From Hyphomicrobiales bacterium (GTDB lineage Bacteria; Pseudomonadota; Alphaproteobacteria; Rhizobiales; Rhizobiaceae), in the NCBI GenBank assembly GCA_900468805.1, contig UEIF01000031.1, positions 1 to 49,329 on the forward strand: a stretch of DNA of 49,329 nucleotides, in the 5' to 3' direction. The notes beneath the pieces are model-generated. The model was not told where the DNA came from. It did not search any database and saw nothing but the letters and a program-made list of their open reading frames with translations. The position numbers and the translations under genes were made by a program. Numbering within the stretch: the stretch's first letter is position 1; each line of letters starts with the position of its first letter. Positions 7,576 to 16,377 of this stretch are shown piece after piece.

Positions 7576-8970
7576 ATGTCCCTCGCCTCCACCGCATCGA
7601 TTTCTCAGGATGGCCCGGCATCGCCTCGACAGTACATGGCCATCACACTCATCCTTCTCTCAGCTGTTCTTGTCGTTCTGGACGGCGCCATTGCCAACGT
7701 CGCCTTGCCCTCGATCGCGCTCTCGCTGCACGTGGAAGCGGGCAGCACCGTATGGGTCGTCTCAGCCTATCAGCTGGCCGTGCTGGTCGCCCTTCTTCCG
7801 TGTGGCGCGCTCGGGGAAATCTATGGCGCGCGGCGGGTCTTCCTGATCGGCGTCGCGCTGTTTACCGCGGCTTCGGCTGCCTGCGCCTTCGCGGGCGACC
7901 TTTCCCTGCTGATCCTTGCCCGTTTCGCGCAGGGCCTCGGCGCGGGCGCGATCATGGCGCTTGCCATGATGAACCTGCGCTCGGCCCTGCCGCAGCACAT
8001 GCTGGGTCCGATCATCGGCGTCAACGCCATGGTCATCGCGATTTCTTCCGCTGCCGGTCCAGGCATTGCCGGCGCCATCCTTTCCGTCACGACCTGGCCC
8101 TGGCTTTTTGCGGTCAATATACCGCTCGGCATCATCGTGCTGCTCAGCGGCGGTCTGCTGGGCAAGATCCAGGGCACGAAGCGAAAGCTTAACGTCAAGG
8201 CCTTGCTGGCCAACACGTCAATGTTCATCCTCTTCTTCTGCGGCACCGACCGGATAGCGACTGCGCCGGCAAGCGGCACGGTCCTCATTGCCGCCTCGGT
8301 AGCTTGCCTTGTCATCCTGCTGCGCCTGGAACGCAAAAGCGATGCTCCGATCATTCCGACGGATCTCCTGGCGGCACCCGCATTCCGCGTGGCGGTCATC
8401 GCTTCGGTATCCTGCTTCTGCGGCCAGATGCTGAGCTACATCGCGCTGCCCTTCTATCTCCAGAACAGGCTGCACATGACGCCGGTTCTCGCCGGTCTCT
8501 ACATGATGCCCTGGCCGGTTGCGACCGCGATCATCGCGCCATTTTCGGGACGTCTTGCAAACCGCGTCAAGACCGCATGGCTTTGCGCGACAGGCGGCGC
8601 GCTGCTGGCTGCCGGCCTCCTTGTGGCAGCTCTCTGCCCGCCCGATCCGAGAGGCATCGCGTTTCTGGTCGGCACGGTGATTGCCGGCCTGGGTTTCGGC
8701 CTGTTCCAGACACCGAACAACCGCATTCTGCTTCTCTCGGCTCCGAAAGCCAGAAGCGGCGCGGCAGGCGCCATGCAGGGCACTGCACGGCTTCTCGGCC
8801 AGACGCTGGGCGGAATCTCCATGTCGCTCATCTTCGCGACATTGCCGCTCTCTGCCGCGCTCGAATTTGCGGTCGTCCTGTCGGCTGGCTGCGCGGCAAT
8901 TGCCAGCCTGGTCAGCCTGAGCCGCGCCCGCTACGAACTGATGGGACAATCTGGAGCGAGCAGTCGATGA
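7576..8970 (+). CDS. MFS drug/solute efflux transporter, DHA2 (EmrB/QacA-like) type
   Basis: 464 residues with 12-14 predicted helices in the inner membrane. The segment VVLDGAIANVALPSIAL in the first helix is the DHA2 signature (usual form LDxTIVNVALP), and the loop LGEIYGARRVFLIG after helix 2-3 is the MFS motif A. The C-terminal half keeps TPNNRILLLSAPKARSGAAG, also usual in this group. It should act as a proton antiporter; substrate unknown. A GGGAG lies eight bases ahead of the ATG. The divergent lysR gene is the probable regulator. Confidence 0.9.
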   Translation: MSLASTASISQDGPASPRQYMAITLILLSAVLVVLDGAIANVALPSIALSLHVEAGSTVWVVSAYQLAVLVALLPCGALGEIYGARRVFLIGVALFTAASAACAFAGDLSLLILARFAQGLGAGAIMALAMMNLRSALPQHMLGPIIGVNAMVIAISSAAGPGIAGAILSVTTWPWLFAVNIPLGIIVLLSGGLLGKIQGTKRKLNVKALLANTSMFILFFCGTDRIATAPASGTVLIAASVACLVILLRLERKSDAPIIPTDLLAAPAFRVAVIASVSCFCGQMLSYIALPFYLQNRLHMTPVLAGLYMMPWPVATAIIAPFSGRLANRVKTAWLCATGGALLAAGLLVAALCPPDPRGIAFLVGTVIAGLGFGLFQTPNNRILLLSAPKARSGAAGAMQGTARLLGQTLGGISMSLIFATLPLSAALEFAVVLSAGCAAIASLVSLSRARYELMGQSGASSR

Positions 8971-9013
8971 GCATTCTGTTCGCCAGGAGCCGAAAGCATT
9001 CCTTCGTTCCTGG

Positions 9014-9979
9014 TCAGACTGATCCCGCAGAGCGCCCGACCTCACACGCCGATAGCAGCATCCCGAACAGCCAGCTCAGGCCCGCATCCATCATCGCTGC
9101 GCGCGGGGCAACGGCGCTCAGCCGGAAACGCGGCAGCGGCAAAGGCGCATCCACCGTCACCAGGCCGAAGCGCGGGGCGTAGAGTTCGGCGAAGCGCCGG
9201 GGGACGGCGACGAGCATGTCGCTCTCGCCGGCGATGGCGAGCGCGAACATGAAATTCGGCACAGTCAGCGCCATCCGACGGCTCAAGCCCATTTGTTCAA
9301 GCGCCGTGTCGACGAAGCCGTGCGGATCGCCACCAAGCGAGACGACCAGATGCCGCATCCCGACATAGCGATCGAGCGTCGCCTCCTGCGCGAAGGCATG
9401 GCCGGCGCGCATGGCAATGACGAAATCCTCTTCGTAGAGCGTGAGACTATGAAAGCGCGCCGGAATATCATCGGCAGGCACCACTGCGATATCCATGGCG
9501 CGGGCTTCCAGATCGGTAAACGCATTGCGCCAGGCCCGCGCAGGCGAACTCTCGCCCTGTTCCGGCAGCAGCTGGCGTATGCTGATATCGACCCCGGGTG
9601 CCGTCCTTTCCAATCCGGCAAGCAGCGCGGACAGGAAGACCGCGGAAACGCCATCCGGCGCCCCCAGCGTGAAACGGCGGCTTGACCTTGCCGGATCGAA
9701 GGGCTCGGCCGTCGAAATCACGCTTCGCACCCGGGCAAGGATATCGGCGACAGGTGCTGCCAGCTCAACCGCGCGCGCGGTCGCCACCACGCCTCTGGGC
9801 GTCCTCACGAAGAGCGGATCGTTGAGCATGCGGCGCAGGCGTCCAAGCCCGTGGCTGACGGCTGACGGCGAGATGTTCAGCCGGTCGGCGGCGCGGCCGA
9901 CATGGCCCTCCTCGATGACGGCTTCGAAAAGCACGAGGAGATTGAGATCGGCCCGCGAAAGATCAGTTTCATTCAGCAT
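9014..9979 (-). CDS. LysR-family regulator, divergent from SnoaL-like gene
   Basis: 321 residues. HTH in the first 65 residues (LNLLVLFEAVIEEGHVGRAA, then SPSAVSHGLGRLRRML), then the effector-binding domain. It is a different subgroup from the lysR at 6557 but shares the arrangement of a divergent partner, here the exported SnoaL-like protein at 10084. Three copies of a TTCAGC/GCTGAA half-site straddle its own start codon (9972-10008), which suggests autoregulation. Its gene is convergent with the MFS gene (about 45 bp gap). Confidence 0.9.
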   Translation of the reverse strand: MLNETDLSRADLNLLVLFEAVIEEGHVGRAADRLNISPSAVSHGLGRLRRMLNDPLFVRTPRGVVATARAVELAAPVADILARVRSVISTAEPFDPARSSRRFTLGAPDGVSAVFLSALLAGLERTAPGVDISIRQLLPEQGESSPARAWRNAFTDLEARAMDIAVVPADDIPARFHSLTLYEEDFVIAMRAGHAFAQEATLDRYVGMRHLVVSLGGDPHGFVDTALEQMGLSRRMALTVPNFMFALAIAGESDMLVAVPRRFAELYAPRFGLVTVDAPLPLPRFRLSAVAPRAAMMDAGLSWLFGMLLSACEVGRSAGSV

Positions 9980-10008
9980 ATCGCTGAAATCATATCATTG
10001 GCTTCAGC
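9972..10008. promoter_or_regulatory. Candidate LysR operator: three TTCAGC/GCTGAA half-sites
   Basis: TTCAGC at 9972-9977, GCTGAA at 9983-9988 and TTCAGC at 10003-10008 form two overlapping perfect 6-bp dyads with 5- and 14-base spacers. The first overlaps the start region of the minus-strand lysR; the last is 75 bp ahead of the plus-strand gene. The multiple-site layout fits LysR recognition and activation sites. No binding data are available. Confidence 0.45.
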
Positions 10009-10083
10009 ATCGGGAAACGGGCATGTCTGAAGCACAGGCTTTGCAGCCGCATTTCCGAACTCCAGCCTCGCAGAGGACATGCC

Positions 10084-10608
10084 ATGTCGCCGTCTCGCCG
10101 ATCCCTCCTCGTTGCCGGCCCGGCCGGTCTCGCCTCCCTTGCCGCCGGTGCAGGCGGCAGCCGGGCGGCTCTGCAGGCGCCCGATCTCGCCCTGATATCG
10201 GAGAAAGCCAATGCCGCGCTGATGCGGGGCGATGTCGCCACCTACCGGACGCTCGTACCGCGCACGCAGGATTTCACCCTGATGTCACCCTTCGGTGGCA
10301 CCCCATCGCGGGAGGCCGACATTACCGAGAAGACCTGGGACGGCATGAGCCGCTTCTTCAGGAACGGCACGCTGAAACAGGAGCTTGTCCAAACCTATGC
10401 CGGCACCGACATGATCGTGCTTGTCGTCGTCGAGCGCGCCAATGTCGAAGTCGGCGGCCTGCCCGCGCAGGATTGGGCACTGCGTGTAACGCTCGTCTAC
10501 CAGCGCGAGGACGGAGAGTGGCGGCTTGCGCACCGCCACGCCGACCCACTTCGCCATGCCATCACCCTGCAGCAATCGGCAGCACTCGGGCGCGGCGCGG
10601 CAGCCTGA
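10084..10608 (+). CDS. SnoaL-like (NTF2 fold) protein with Tat-type leader
   Basis: 174 residues. The start PSRRSLLVAGPAGLASLAAG is a twin-arginine-like signal (RR followed by a long alanine/glycine hydrophobic stretch). The mature part, from about residue 35, has the DUF4440/SnoaL pattern: ISEKANAALMRGDVATYRTL, then DFTLMSPFGG, ending with WALRVTLVYQREDGEWRLAHRHAD, the last strand of NTF2-like domains. These proteins are small binding or lyase-like modules; no catalytic assignment is possible. An AGAGGAC lies ahead of the ATG. It is divergent from lysR at 9979, its likely regulator. Confidence 0.8.
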   Translation: MSPSRRSLLVAGPAGLASLAAGAGGSRAALQAPDLALISEKANAALMRGDVATYRTLVPRTQDFTLMSPFGGTPSREADITEKTWDGMSRFFRNGTLKQELVQTYAGTDMIVLVVVERANVEVGGLPAQDWALRVTLVYQREDGEWRLAHRHADPLRHAITLQQSAALGRGAAA

Positions 10609-10679
10609 CGGTTGCTTTGCGCCGGGGGCAGACAAGACGTAAAGGGAGCGAGCACCCTGCCCGCCCCCTCTCTCCAAGT

Positions 10680-11573
10680 TCAGTTGCCGGCAACCGCGTC
10701 CCTGAACTCCGCCAGATCACGGTTGAAGCGCGGCGCTTCTTCCAGGAAGGGCGCATGCCCCGATTTCGCGTAGATCTTGGTTTCGACTGCCGGATTGAGC
10801 GACCGGGCGCGCGCGATGCTCGGCTCGACATTCACCAGATCGTCCTTGCCGCCATAGAGCAGCAGCACCGGCACGCGCACCTTGGGCAGGGCTTGCGCGG
10901 CGGAAACGGTCATCGACGGGACGGTCCGGGTCATGACCCAAGAGGCCATCGCGGCATTGGAGAGCAAGCGCTCGAAGGTTGCCGTGTCGGGCTTCGTCGC
11001 AAAACACAAAGCCAGGAAGGTTTTCATCGCATCGAGATGCACCTTCAGATCATCCGAAGCCATGCCTGCATAGACATCGGGATGCGATGTGATCAGCGCG
11101 GCATTGAGTTCGATGACACCATCGACATAGACGATCCCGCCAATGCCGTCGTCTCCATAGCTGGCAAGATAGTTTGAAATAACGACGCCGCCGAGCGACC
11201 AGCCGACGAGAACAGGCTTTTTCGCACCCGTCGCCTTCAGGACCGTCGAGAGATCGTCAGCCCAGCGGCGCCCGTCGCGATAGGCTTCGGCATCATCAGG
11301 CTTGCCCGACAGGCCGTGGCCGCGCATGTCGTAGCTGATCAGCCGATATTTCCGCAGTTTGGGGCTGGCGACCTGCATGTCCCAGTTCAGATGGCTGCCG
11401 AGCAGGCCGTGGATGAAAACGATCGCCGGACCGGCGGGATCGCCCGATTCCTGAACCGCGATCTCGACACCGTCAGGCGCCTTCACCGTGTAGTCCTTCT
11501 CCGCCGCCATCGCCATGGAAGACAGGCCCATCAGCAGGACGGAAACCCAAATTGCGCGCATTGTTCTTATCAT
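10680..11573 (-). CDS. Secreted alpha/beta hydrolase
   Basis: 297 residues. A Sec signal peptide covers about residues 1-23 (cleavage near AMA/AEKD), so the enzyme is periplasmic or secreted. HGLLGS at 55-60 forms the oxyanion hole, GWSLGG at 124-129 gives the nucleophile Ser126, LLYGGKDD supplies the acid and SGHAPFLEE the catalytic histidine, so the triad is complete. It resembles esterases and proline-iminopeptidase/peroxidase-like members; the substrate is unknown. AAGGA lies about eight bases upstream of the ATG at 11573. It is divergent from a tetR gene whose candidate operators lie in the 77-bp gap, so it is probably repressed by that protein. Confidence 0.88.
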   Translation of the reverse strand: MIRTMRAIWVSVLLMGLSSMAMAAEKDYTVKAPDGVEIAVQESGDPAGPAIVFIHGLLGSHLNWDMQVASPKLRKYRLISYDMRGHGLSGKPDDAEAYRDGRRWADDLSTVLKATGAKKPVLVGWSLGGVVISNYLASYGDDGIGGIVYVDGVIELNAALITSHPDVYAGMASDDLKVHLDAMKTFLALCFATKPDTATFERLLSNAAMASWVMTRTVPSMTVSAAQALPKVRVPVLLLYGGKDDLVNVEPSIARARSLNPAVETKIYAKSGHAPFLEEAPRFNRDLAEFRDAVAGN

Positions 11574-11590
11574 GCCAGAATCCTTATGTT

Positions 11591-11651
11591 TAGTGATAAC
11601 TACAAACTAACGGCTTGCCTTTTGCTGTCAAGAAGTCTTTAGTGATCGCTA
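11591..11651. promoter_or_regulatory. Pair of candidate TetR operators (TAGTGATnnCTA)
   Basis: TAGTGATAACTA at 11591-11602 and TAGTGATCGCTA at 11640-11651 are 10/12 identical and 49 bp apart. The first is a clean dyad (TAGT, four bases, ACTA), also extended by a further ACTAA at 11606-11610. The second ends on the first base of the tetR start codon. One site near each promoter of the divergent hydrolase/tetR pair is the layout expected for joint repression. Confidence 0.5.
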
Positions 11652-12253
11652 TGGATAAGGTTGTGAAAACACGGCGCGGCGGCCCGCGAACCTTCGACAG
11701 GGATCAGGCGATCGACATCGCCATGCGGCTCTTCTGGAAGCATGGATATGAAGGTGTCTCGTTGAACGACCTGACGGTCGCAATCGGCGTCGCGCCCCCA
11801 AGTCTCTATGCGGCTTTCGGCAGCAAGGCGGGGCTCTACCGCGAGGCGCTCGATCGCTATTTCGGGCTGCGGGGGGCGTTGTGGCATATCAGAACGACCA
11901 CGACCCTTCAGGAGACGATCGAGACGCTGCTGCACAAGGCGATCGATGCCGTTACCGACCCCGCGGGAGAGCGCGGCTGCATGATATCAAGCGGCATGAT
12001 CCAGTGCGGGCCTGACCATGCGGACCTGGCGCGCGAGATGGCAGAGCAGCGAAACACGATGCGGGAGACGATCGCAGAGACTCTGGGGCAGTGGCTGGAC
12101 CAGGAACGCGCAGTTTCCCTTGCCCGCTATCTTGTGGCCGTCATGCAGGGATTGTCCGTCCAGGCACGTGACGGCGCCTCGCGGCAGGAACTGCAACAGG
12201 TCTCGGACGAAGTCATCGCCGGTGTGCAGGCCAGAGGCTTCAGCGAGATTTAG
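11651..12253 (+). CDS. TetR/AcrR-family repressor
   Basis: 200 residues. The N-terminal HTH is typical: FDRDQAIDIAMRLFWKHGYEG, then SLNDLTVAIGVAPPSLYAAFGSKAGLYREAL (about residues 17-65). The C-terminal half resembles the TetR_C domains with a central MISSGMIQCGPD loop. I prefer the ATG at 11651; the frame can be opened upstream at 11615 but that adds residues outside the family and would cover the promoter. Divergent from the secreted alpha/beta hydrolase. Confidence 0.88.
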   Translation: MDKVVKTRRGGPRTFDRDQAIDIAMRLFWKHGYEGVSLNDLTVAIGVAPPSLYAAFGSKAGLYREALDRYFGLRGALWHIRTTTTLQETIETLLHKAIDAVTDPAGERGCMISSGMIQCGPDHADLAREMAEQRNTMRETIAETLGQWLDQERAVSLARYLVAVMQGLSVQARDGASRQELQQVSDEVIAGVQARGFSEI

Positions 12254-12285
12254 CGAGGCTTCCTGCCAAGCCGTTGGTGCCTGGA

Positions 12286-12501
12286 GCCCCCTCACCCTAG
12301 CCCTCTCCCCGCCGGGGCGAGGGAACGTGCCATACGATGCCTTCGGGAGCGCGGAGACGGTGCGGTGCGTTCCCTTCTCCCTTGGGGGAGAAGGTGGCCC
12401 GAAGGGTCGGATGAGGGGGCCACGTGCGCTAAGGATAACGAACTTAATCGTTCCCCTTGTGGGGGCCCGAAGGACGGTCGAGACCCGTGCCTCGCCCCCG
12501 G
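12286..12501. repeat. RIME-like intergenic mosaic repeat (family B), copy 1, followed by a family A fragment
   Basis: Core 12286-12421 starts with GCCCCCTCACCCTAGCCCTC and ends with GGATGAGGGGGC, with two palindromes in between (the second around CCCTTGGGGGAGAAGG). A tail to about 12501 includes CCCGAAGGACGGTCGAGAC. The same core and tail recur at 37681-37894. A family A end (TTGGGGCGGGGTCTT) follows at about 12520-12534, so the gap 12254-12605 is a repeat mosaic with no gene. Confidence 0.75.
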
Positions 12502-12605
12502 CATCCGACAGAATCGTTTTGGGGCGGGGTCTTCAGTCGTGAGGACGGAAGCCCACCTCTCCACAAACTCCCCGCCCCCGAACACCTCCGCAACTATCCG
12601 CGGCC

Positions 12606-12773
12606 TCATTCCTTCCTCGCATCCTTGTCGTCATCAGCCACTTTCGGCTTGCTGGGCGAACGCAAATTGTCAAAGCCCATATAATGGTCGACGTCGGACG
12701 TATTCCATTTGCCGCCCAGATAGATGATCGTTATGGCGGCGGCGAAGATGAGCAGGACATAGAGCGTTTCCAT
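12606..12773 (-). CDS. Small single-pass membrane protein, 55 residues
   Basis: METLYVLLIFAAAITIIYLG gives an N-terminal membrane helix, followed by GKWNTSDVDHYMGF and a charged tail DDDKDARKE. It is read after the PhnM-like gene on the same strand, about 60 bp downstream of its stop. The helix plus short cytoplasmic tail looks genuine, but no good ribosome site is seen ahead of the ATG at 12773. Function unknown; a longer frame running back into phnM to 13049 is not credible. Confidence 0.5.
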   Translation of the reverse strand: METLYVLLIFAAAITIIYLGGKWNTSDVDHYMGFDNLRSPSKPKVADDDKDARKE

Positions 12774-12831
12774 ACCAGCGATATAGCGCGCAGGTATGGA
12801 TCGGACAGCGTCCGGCGATATACCGCCGCTG

Positions 12832-14079
12832 TCAGGCCATTGCCAGCTGGCCGGCGGGCGCTGCGCCATAAGCTTGCCGGCCGGCGACCCAGGTGCGCCG
12901 CACGGCGGGTGCCGCACCCTCAGGCCAATCGACCAGCACGAGATCCGCCCGCTTGCCGACTTCGATGACGCCGCGATCGGCAAGCCCCGAGGCACGCGCC
13001 GGGTTATCAGAGACGAGCGGCCAGAGCGCATGGAGCGGCGCCACGCCATCGGCCTTGAGCCTTGCGAGGCCGAGCAGCATCGCCGGATAGTAATAGTCCG
13101 AGGCGAGAATATCGCAGAGCCCTTCGCGGATCATGTCGGCCGCGCCGATCGAGGCGAGATGGCTGCCGCCGCGCGTCGCGTTCGGTGCGCCGAAGACGAT
13201 GAAGTCGCCGGCATCTCGGGCGGCCCGCGCAACCCGCCGGTTCATAGGGAATTCGCAGATCCGCGCGCCGCGCTGGCGGAAGAAATCGCGCGTTTCGATC
13301 TGGCTGTCGTCATGCGACAGCATCGGCGCGCCGGCGGCCTTTCCAAGTGCGGCCACTTCCTCGATCGCGTCAGGCACCTGCGGGCGGCGCTCCCACATGT
13401 TGCGCACCAGCGCCACCATGTCCGCCACCGGGATCTTCGCCCGCTTGGCGCGTTCCGCCATCTTCTCGGCGAAGGCAGGCGTTTCGGGATCCACTGTCGG
13501 GAAGGCCGGATCGAGATCGAAGGGCCGCTCCTGCAGCGGGATCGACGGATGCAGCATCACCATCGACGTGTGATCGTTGAAGGCAATCGACGGCAGGCGC
13601 GGACCGGCCAGCGCCTCGCGGATGAGATCGACCGCTTCGAAGCAGAAGGTTTCCCAGCGAAGCTGCACGCGATTGTCTACCGTCAGCCGCGGCGTGAGCG
13701 TATCGAGCGCGCGCACGATGGCATAACCGGTTTCGACCGAGCGAAGCCCCGGCTCCCAGCTGAGCGTCAGCGCATGATAGGCCGTCGCGATGCCGTTGGC
13801 GGCAAGCTGGCGGTCGGTTTCGAGCAGCGCGGCAGGAACAGGCAGCATGGTGCCGGGCCGCGGCATGACCTGCCGCTCGAAGGCATCGCCATGAATGTCC
13901 ACGAAAGCCGGACCGAGCAGATGGCCGCGTCCGTCGACGATATCGGCTCCGTCGCGCTGACCGTCGATACCGGTGATCCGGCCGTCTTCGATACGCACGG
14001 AAGCGCGCTCCAGACGATCGCCGAATACAACGGTGGCGCCCTCGATGATTACTGCCGGATTGTTCTGCATGGGTCTCAT
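12832..14079 (-). CDS. phnM: PhnM-like amidohydrolase (alpha-D-ribose 1-methylphosphonate 5-triphosphate diphosphatase family)
   Basis: 415 residues, slightly longer than E. coli PhnM. Amidohydrolase landmarks are present: GHLLGPAFVDIHGDAFE near residues 50-66 (metal site), MPRPGTMLPVPAALLETD, LSHDD near residue 255, and the family-typical stretch GAPNATRGGSHLASIGAADM followed by DILASDYYYPAMLLG. PhnM removes pyrophosphate in the C-P lyase pathway. None of the other phn genes is here, so this may be a stand-alone paralogue acting on a related substrate. The small membrane protein at 12606 is the only same-strand neighbour. Confidence 0.85.
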   Translation of the reverse strand: MRPMQNNPAVIIEGATVVFGDRLERASVRIEDGRITGIDGQRDGADIVDGRGHLLGPAFVDIHGDAFERQVMPRPGTMLPVPAALLETDRQLAANGIATAYHALTLSWEPGLRSVETGYAIVRALDTLTPRLTVDNRVQLRWETFCFEAVDLIREALAGPRLPSIAFNDHTSMVMLHPSIPLQERPFDLDPAFPTVDPETPAFAEKMAERAKRAKIPVADMVALVRNMWERRPQVPDAIEEVAALGKAAGAPMLSHDDSQIETRDFFRQRGARICEFPMNRRVARAARDAGDFIVFGAPNATRGGSHLASIGAADMIREGLCDILASDYYYPAMLLGLARLKADGVAPLHALWPLVSDNPARASGLADRGVIEVGKRADLVLVDWPEGAAPAVRRTWVAGRQAYGAAPAGQLAMA

Positions 14080-14269
14080 TCCAGGAAAAAAGAAGGCGCG
14101 GCAGTCGAGTCACCCGACAAGGTGCGCGCCGCCCGCAGCTTCTAGCCAGCGTATATGACAGATTTGCCAACGTCGCTGACAAAACACCTCAAAAAGATCA
14201 AACATTTGAATAGCAGAAATCAACGGGACGCAATTGGTCGCAAGATCCGGCTCTGATACCAAGGAGCCG

Positions 14270-15436
14270 ATGACCACACGCTCGAAACCCTCAGTCCTGT
14301 TCATCCTGATCGCCGGCGGAACCGTTCTGGGCATTGCCGGCACCGATCTGGTGCTTCCGGCCATCCCGAGCCTGCCGGGGCAGCTCGGGGGAAGCATCGA
14401 GGCCGCACAGCTCGTGCTGGCGGCTTACGCGTTCGGCACGCTGGTCGGGCTGCTGACCTTCGGCGAACTCGGTGCGCGGCATGATCCACGCAAGCTGCTG
14501 ATCTGGTCGCTTGTCCTGTTCGGCGTAGCCTCGCTCCTAGCCGCGGAATCACCGTCGATCGAATGGCTGATTGCGCTGCGCTTTGCTCAAGGTGCCTTCG
14601 GCTCCGGCCCGGCTGTCTTTGCGCCGGGTTTTATCCATGGCCTCTATCCGCCCGACAAGGCGGCCGCCGCCATGGGGCGGCTCGGTTCCGTCGAGTCCCT
14701 GGCGCCGGCGCTCGCCCCCATCGCCGGAGCCTGGCTGCTGGAATTCGGCGGCTGGGAGATTTCCTTCGTGCTGCTGGCAGCGCTCTCTGCGCTGGTCGCC
14801 GCAGCCGTTTTCTGGCAGCGCGCCCATTTCCCGCGTCGACAGCAGATCCAAGACCACCACAGCTACTTCGCCATTATGAAGAACCGCGAATTTCTGAGCT
14901 ATGCGTCGAGCCAGGCTCTGAGCCTGGGCGCCCTCCTCGTTTTCGTCTTCGGCCTGCCGGCCGTCCTGACCGGCCCGCTCGACAGGGGGATCGAGGATTT
15001 CGTCATGCTGCAGGTCTGCGGCATCGCCATCTTCATTCTGGCCGCGAATTCGTCTGCATGGCTCGCGGCAAAATTCGGCACCCTGCGGACGATCCGCGCG
15101 GGCACGGCCATCATGCCCTGCGCCTTTCTGGCAATCCTGGCCTATGCACTCATCGGCGCCAGCAGCCTCTGGGCACTCGTCCCGCTCTGGGCGGTCGTGA
15201 ATTTCGGCTTCGGCATTCGCGGGCCGATCGGCTTTCATCGGGCAATATCGGCCGCCCGCGGCGATCATTCGCGCGCCGCCGCAATCGTCGTCGCAGCGAT
15301 CCTCGGCATAGCGGCACTCGGAACGACGGCCGTCGCTCCGTATATATCCGTCGGTCTCTGGCCTCTGGCGATCGCCGGTGCCGCGATCTCGGCGCTCGCG
15401 CTGCTGTCGCTGGCGCCGCTGCGAGCCCTCGTTTGA
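14270..15436 (+). CDS. MFS transporter, Bcr/CflA-like
   Basis: 388 residues with about 12 membrane helices. DLVLPAIPSLPGQLGGS after helix 1 and LTFGELGARHDPRKLLIW (motif A) are usual in 12-helix drug:proton antiporters of the DHA1 group such as Bcr. The ATG at 14270 follows an AAGGAG a few bases upstream; a longer frame from 14234 lacks such a site. It is divergent from the PhnM-like gene (about 190 bp gap). Substrate unknown. Confidence 0.85.
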   Translation: MTTRSKPSVLFILIAGGTVLGIAGTDLVLPAIPSLPGQLGGSIEAAQLVLAAYAFGTLVGLLTFGELGARHDPRKLLIWSLVLFGVASLLAAESPSIEWLIALRFAQGAFGSGPAVFAPGFIHGLYPPDKAAAAMGRLGSVESLAPALAPIAGAWLLEFGGWEISFVLLAALSALVAAAVFWQRAHFPRRQQIQDHHSYFAIMKNREFLSYASSQALSLGALLVFVFGLPAVLTGPLDRGIEDFVMLQVCGIAIFILAANSSAWLAAKFGTLRTIRAGTAIMPCAFLAILAYALIGASSLWALVPLWAVVNFGFGIRGPIGFHRAISAARGDHSRAAAIVVAAILGIAALGTTAVAPYISVGLWPLAIAGAAISALALLSLAPLRALV

Positions 15437-15750
15437 AGCCCCACCGCCAAGCGGTAGTGACGCCGGACCTGAACCAGTGGACGGCGCCGTATCGGTCGTT
15501 GCCGATCAGACAAGGGGTCATTACGGAACGACGTGATGGGCGAACACCTTGCAGGCTACCTTTGACCCTGGCCGACACCATGTCGGCGTCATGACGCGGA
15601 GGCTCGGGCGACGCGGCGGCCAAGAGTGCGCCGTGTCGCTGGCTCATGACCGGTGCGGAACTGTTTTAGATAACACTGTGTCCACACCGGTATCGGTAGT
15701 TTCGCCAGATCCCGCGTGGTATTGGGCGTTAGCCCCAGGAGTTCCCGATA
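15437..15750. other. Intergenic stretch without a supported gene
   Basis: Between the MFS gene and lysE. Short open frames cross it, but none shows protein-like composition or a ribosome site. No repeat of either family is present. The lysE promoter should lie near its right end. Confidence 0.6.
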
Positions 15751-16377
15751 TTGCTCTCACTTGAGACCGTCATCACGTTTGCTGCCGCAGCAACTATCTT
15801 ATGCTGGGTACCAGGTCCGGATAATCTGTTCGTGTTGATGCAATCGGCGATCTACGGCCGGGGTGTCGGGCTGTCGGTGACCGCAGGGCTGTGCGTAGGC
15901 CTTGTCTTTCACACGGTCGCTGTGTCCTTGGGTGTCGCGGCAATTTTCCAGACGTCGCAATTTGCCTTCGATGCACTGAAGTACGTCGGTGCCGGCTATC
16001 TTGTTTACCTGGCCTACAAGGCCTTCCGGGCAGTGCCGGACGAACTCGAAGCTGGAACCGCGAAAGTGAAGCCGATGTGGCAAATGATGGCACGCGGCGT
16101 CGTCATGAATGTCACGAACCCGAAAGTCGCGATCTTCTTCCTTGCATTTCTGCCCCAATTTACCTCCGCCGCCAACGGCAGCATCGTTTTTCAGATGCTC
16201 CAGCTTGGCGGCATCTTCATCATCTGCGCCTTCACGTCTTTCGCCGTCATCTCGCTGCTTGCCGGGTCGATAAGCACCTGGTTGAAGCGCTCCGACCGAA
16301 GCCAGGTCATTCTGAACCGCGTTGCCGGCCTCGTATTCGTCGGGCTGGCCGCAAAGCTCGCAACAGCGCATCGTTAA
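15751..16377 (+). CDS. LysE-family amino-acid/metabolite exporter
   Basis: 208 residues, about six helices. The N-terminal VPGPDNLFVLMQSAIYGRGVGLSVTAG is the diagnostic LysE/RhtB signature, followed by GAGYLVYLAYKAFR and VMNVTNPKVAIFFLAFLPQF. Members export amino acids or homoserine-lactone-like compounds from the cytoplasm. The start is TTG at 15751, supported by AGGAG eleven bases upstream and by the conserved distance to the signature; no ATG is available nearby. Confidence 0.88.
   Translation: MLSLETVITFAAAATILCWVPGPDNLFVLMQSAIYGRGVGLSVTAGLCVGLVFHTVAVSLGVAAIFQTSQFAFDALKYVGAGYLVYLAYKAFRAVPDELEAGTAKVKPMWQMMARGVVMNVTNPKVAIFFLAFLPQFTSAANGSIVFQMLQLGGIFIICAFTSFAVISLLAGSISTWLKRSDRSQVILNRVAGLVFVGLAAKLATAHR

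Noticed and set aside
8218..9045. Minus-strand 275-codon frame within the MFS gene
   Set aside because: Composition is shadow-like and it overlaps a complete transporter.
12796..14145. Long plus-strand open frame opposite the PhnM-like gene
   Set aside because: It is the antisense of a well-supported gene; its Arg/His-rich composition is typical of GC-rich shadow frames.
14549..15268. Minus-strand 239-codon frame within the second MFS gene
   Set aside because: Antisense shadow of a clear MFS transporter; no ribosome site or recognisable domain.
15549..15764. 71-codon frame ahead of lysE
   Set aside because: Random composition and no site; overlaps the lysE start.
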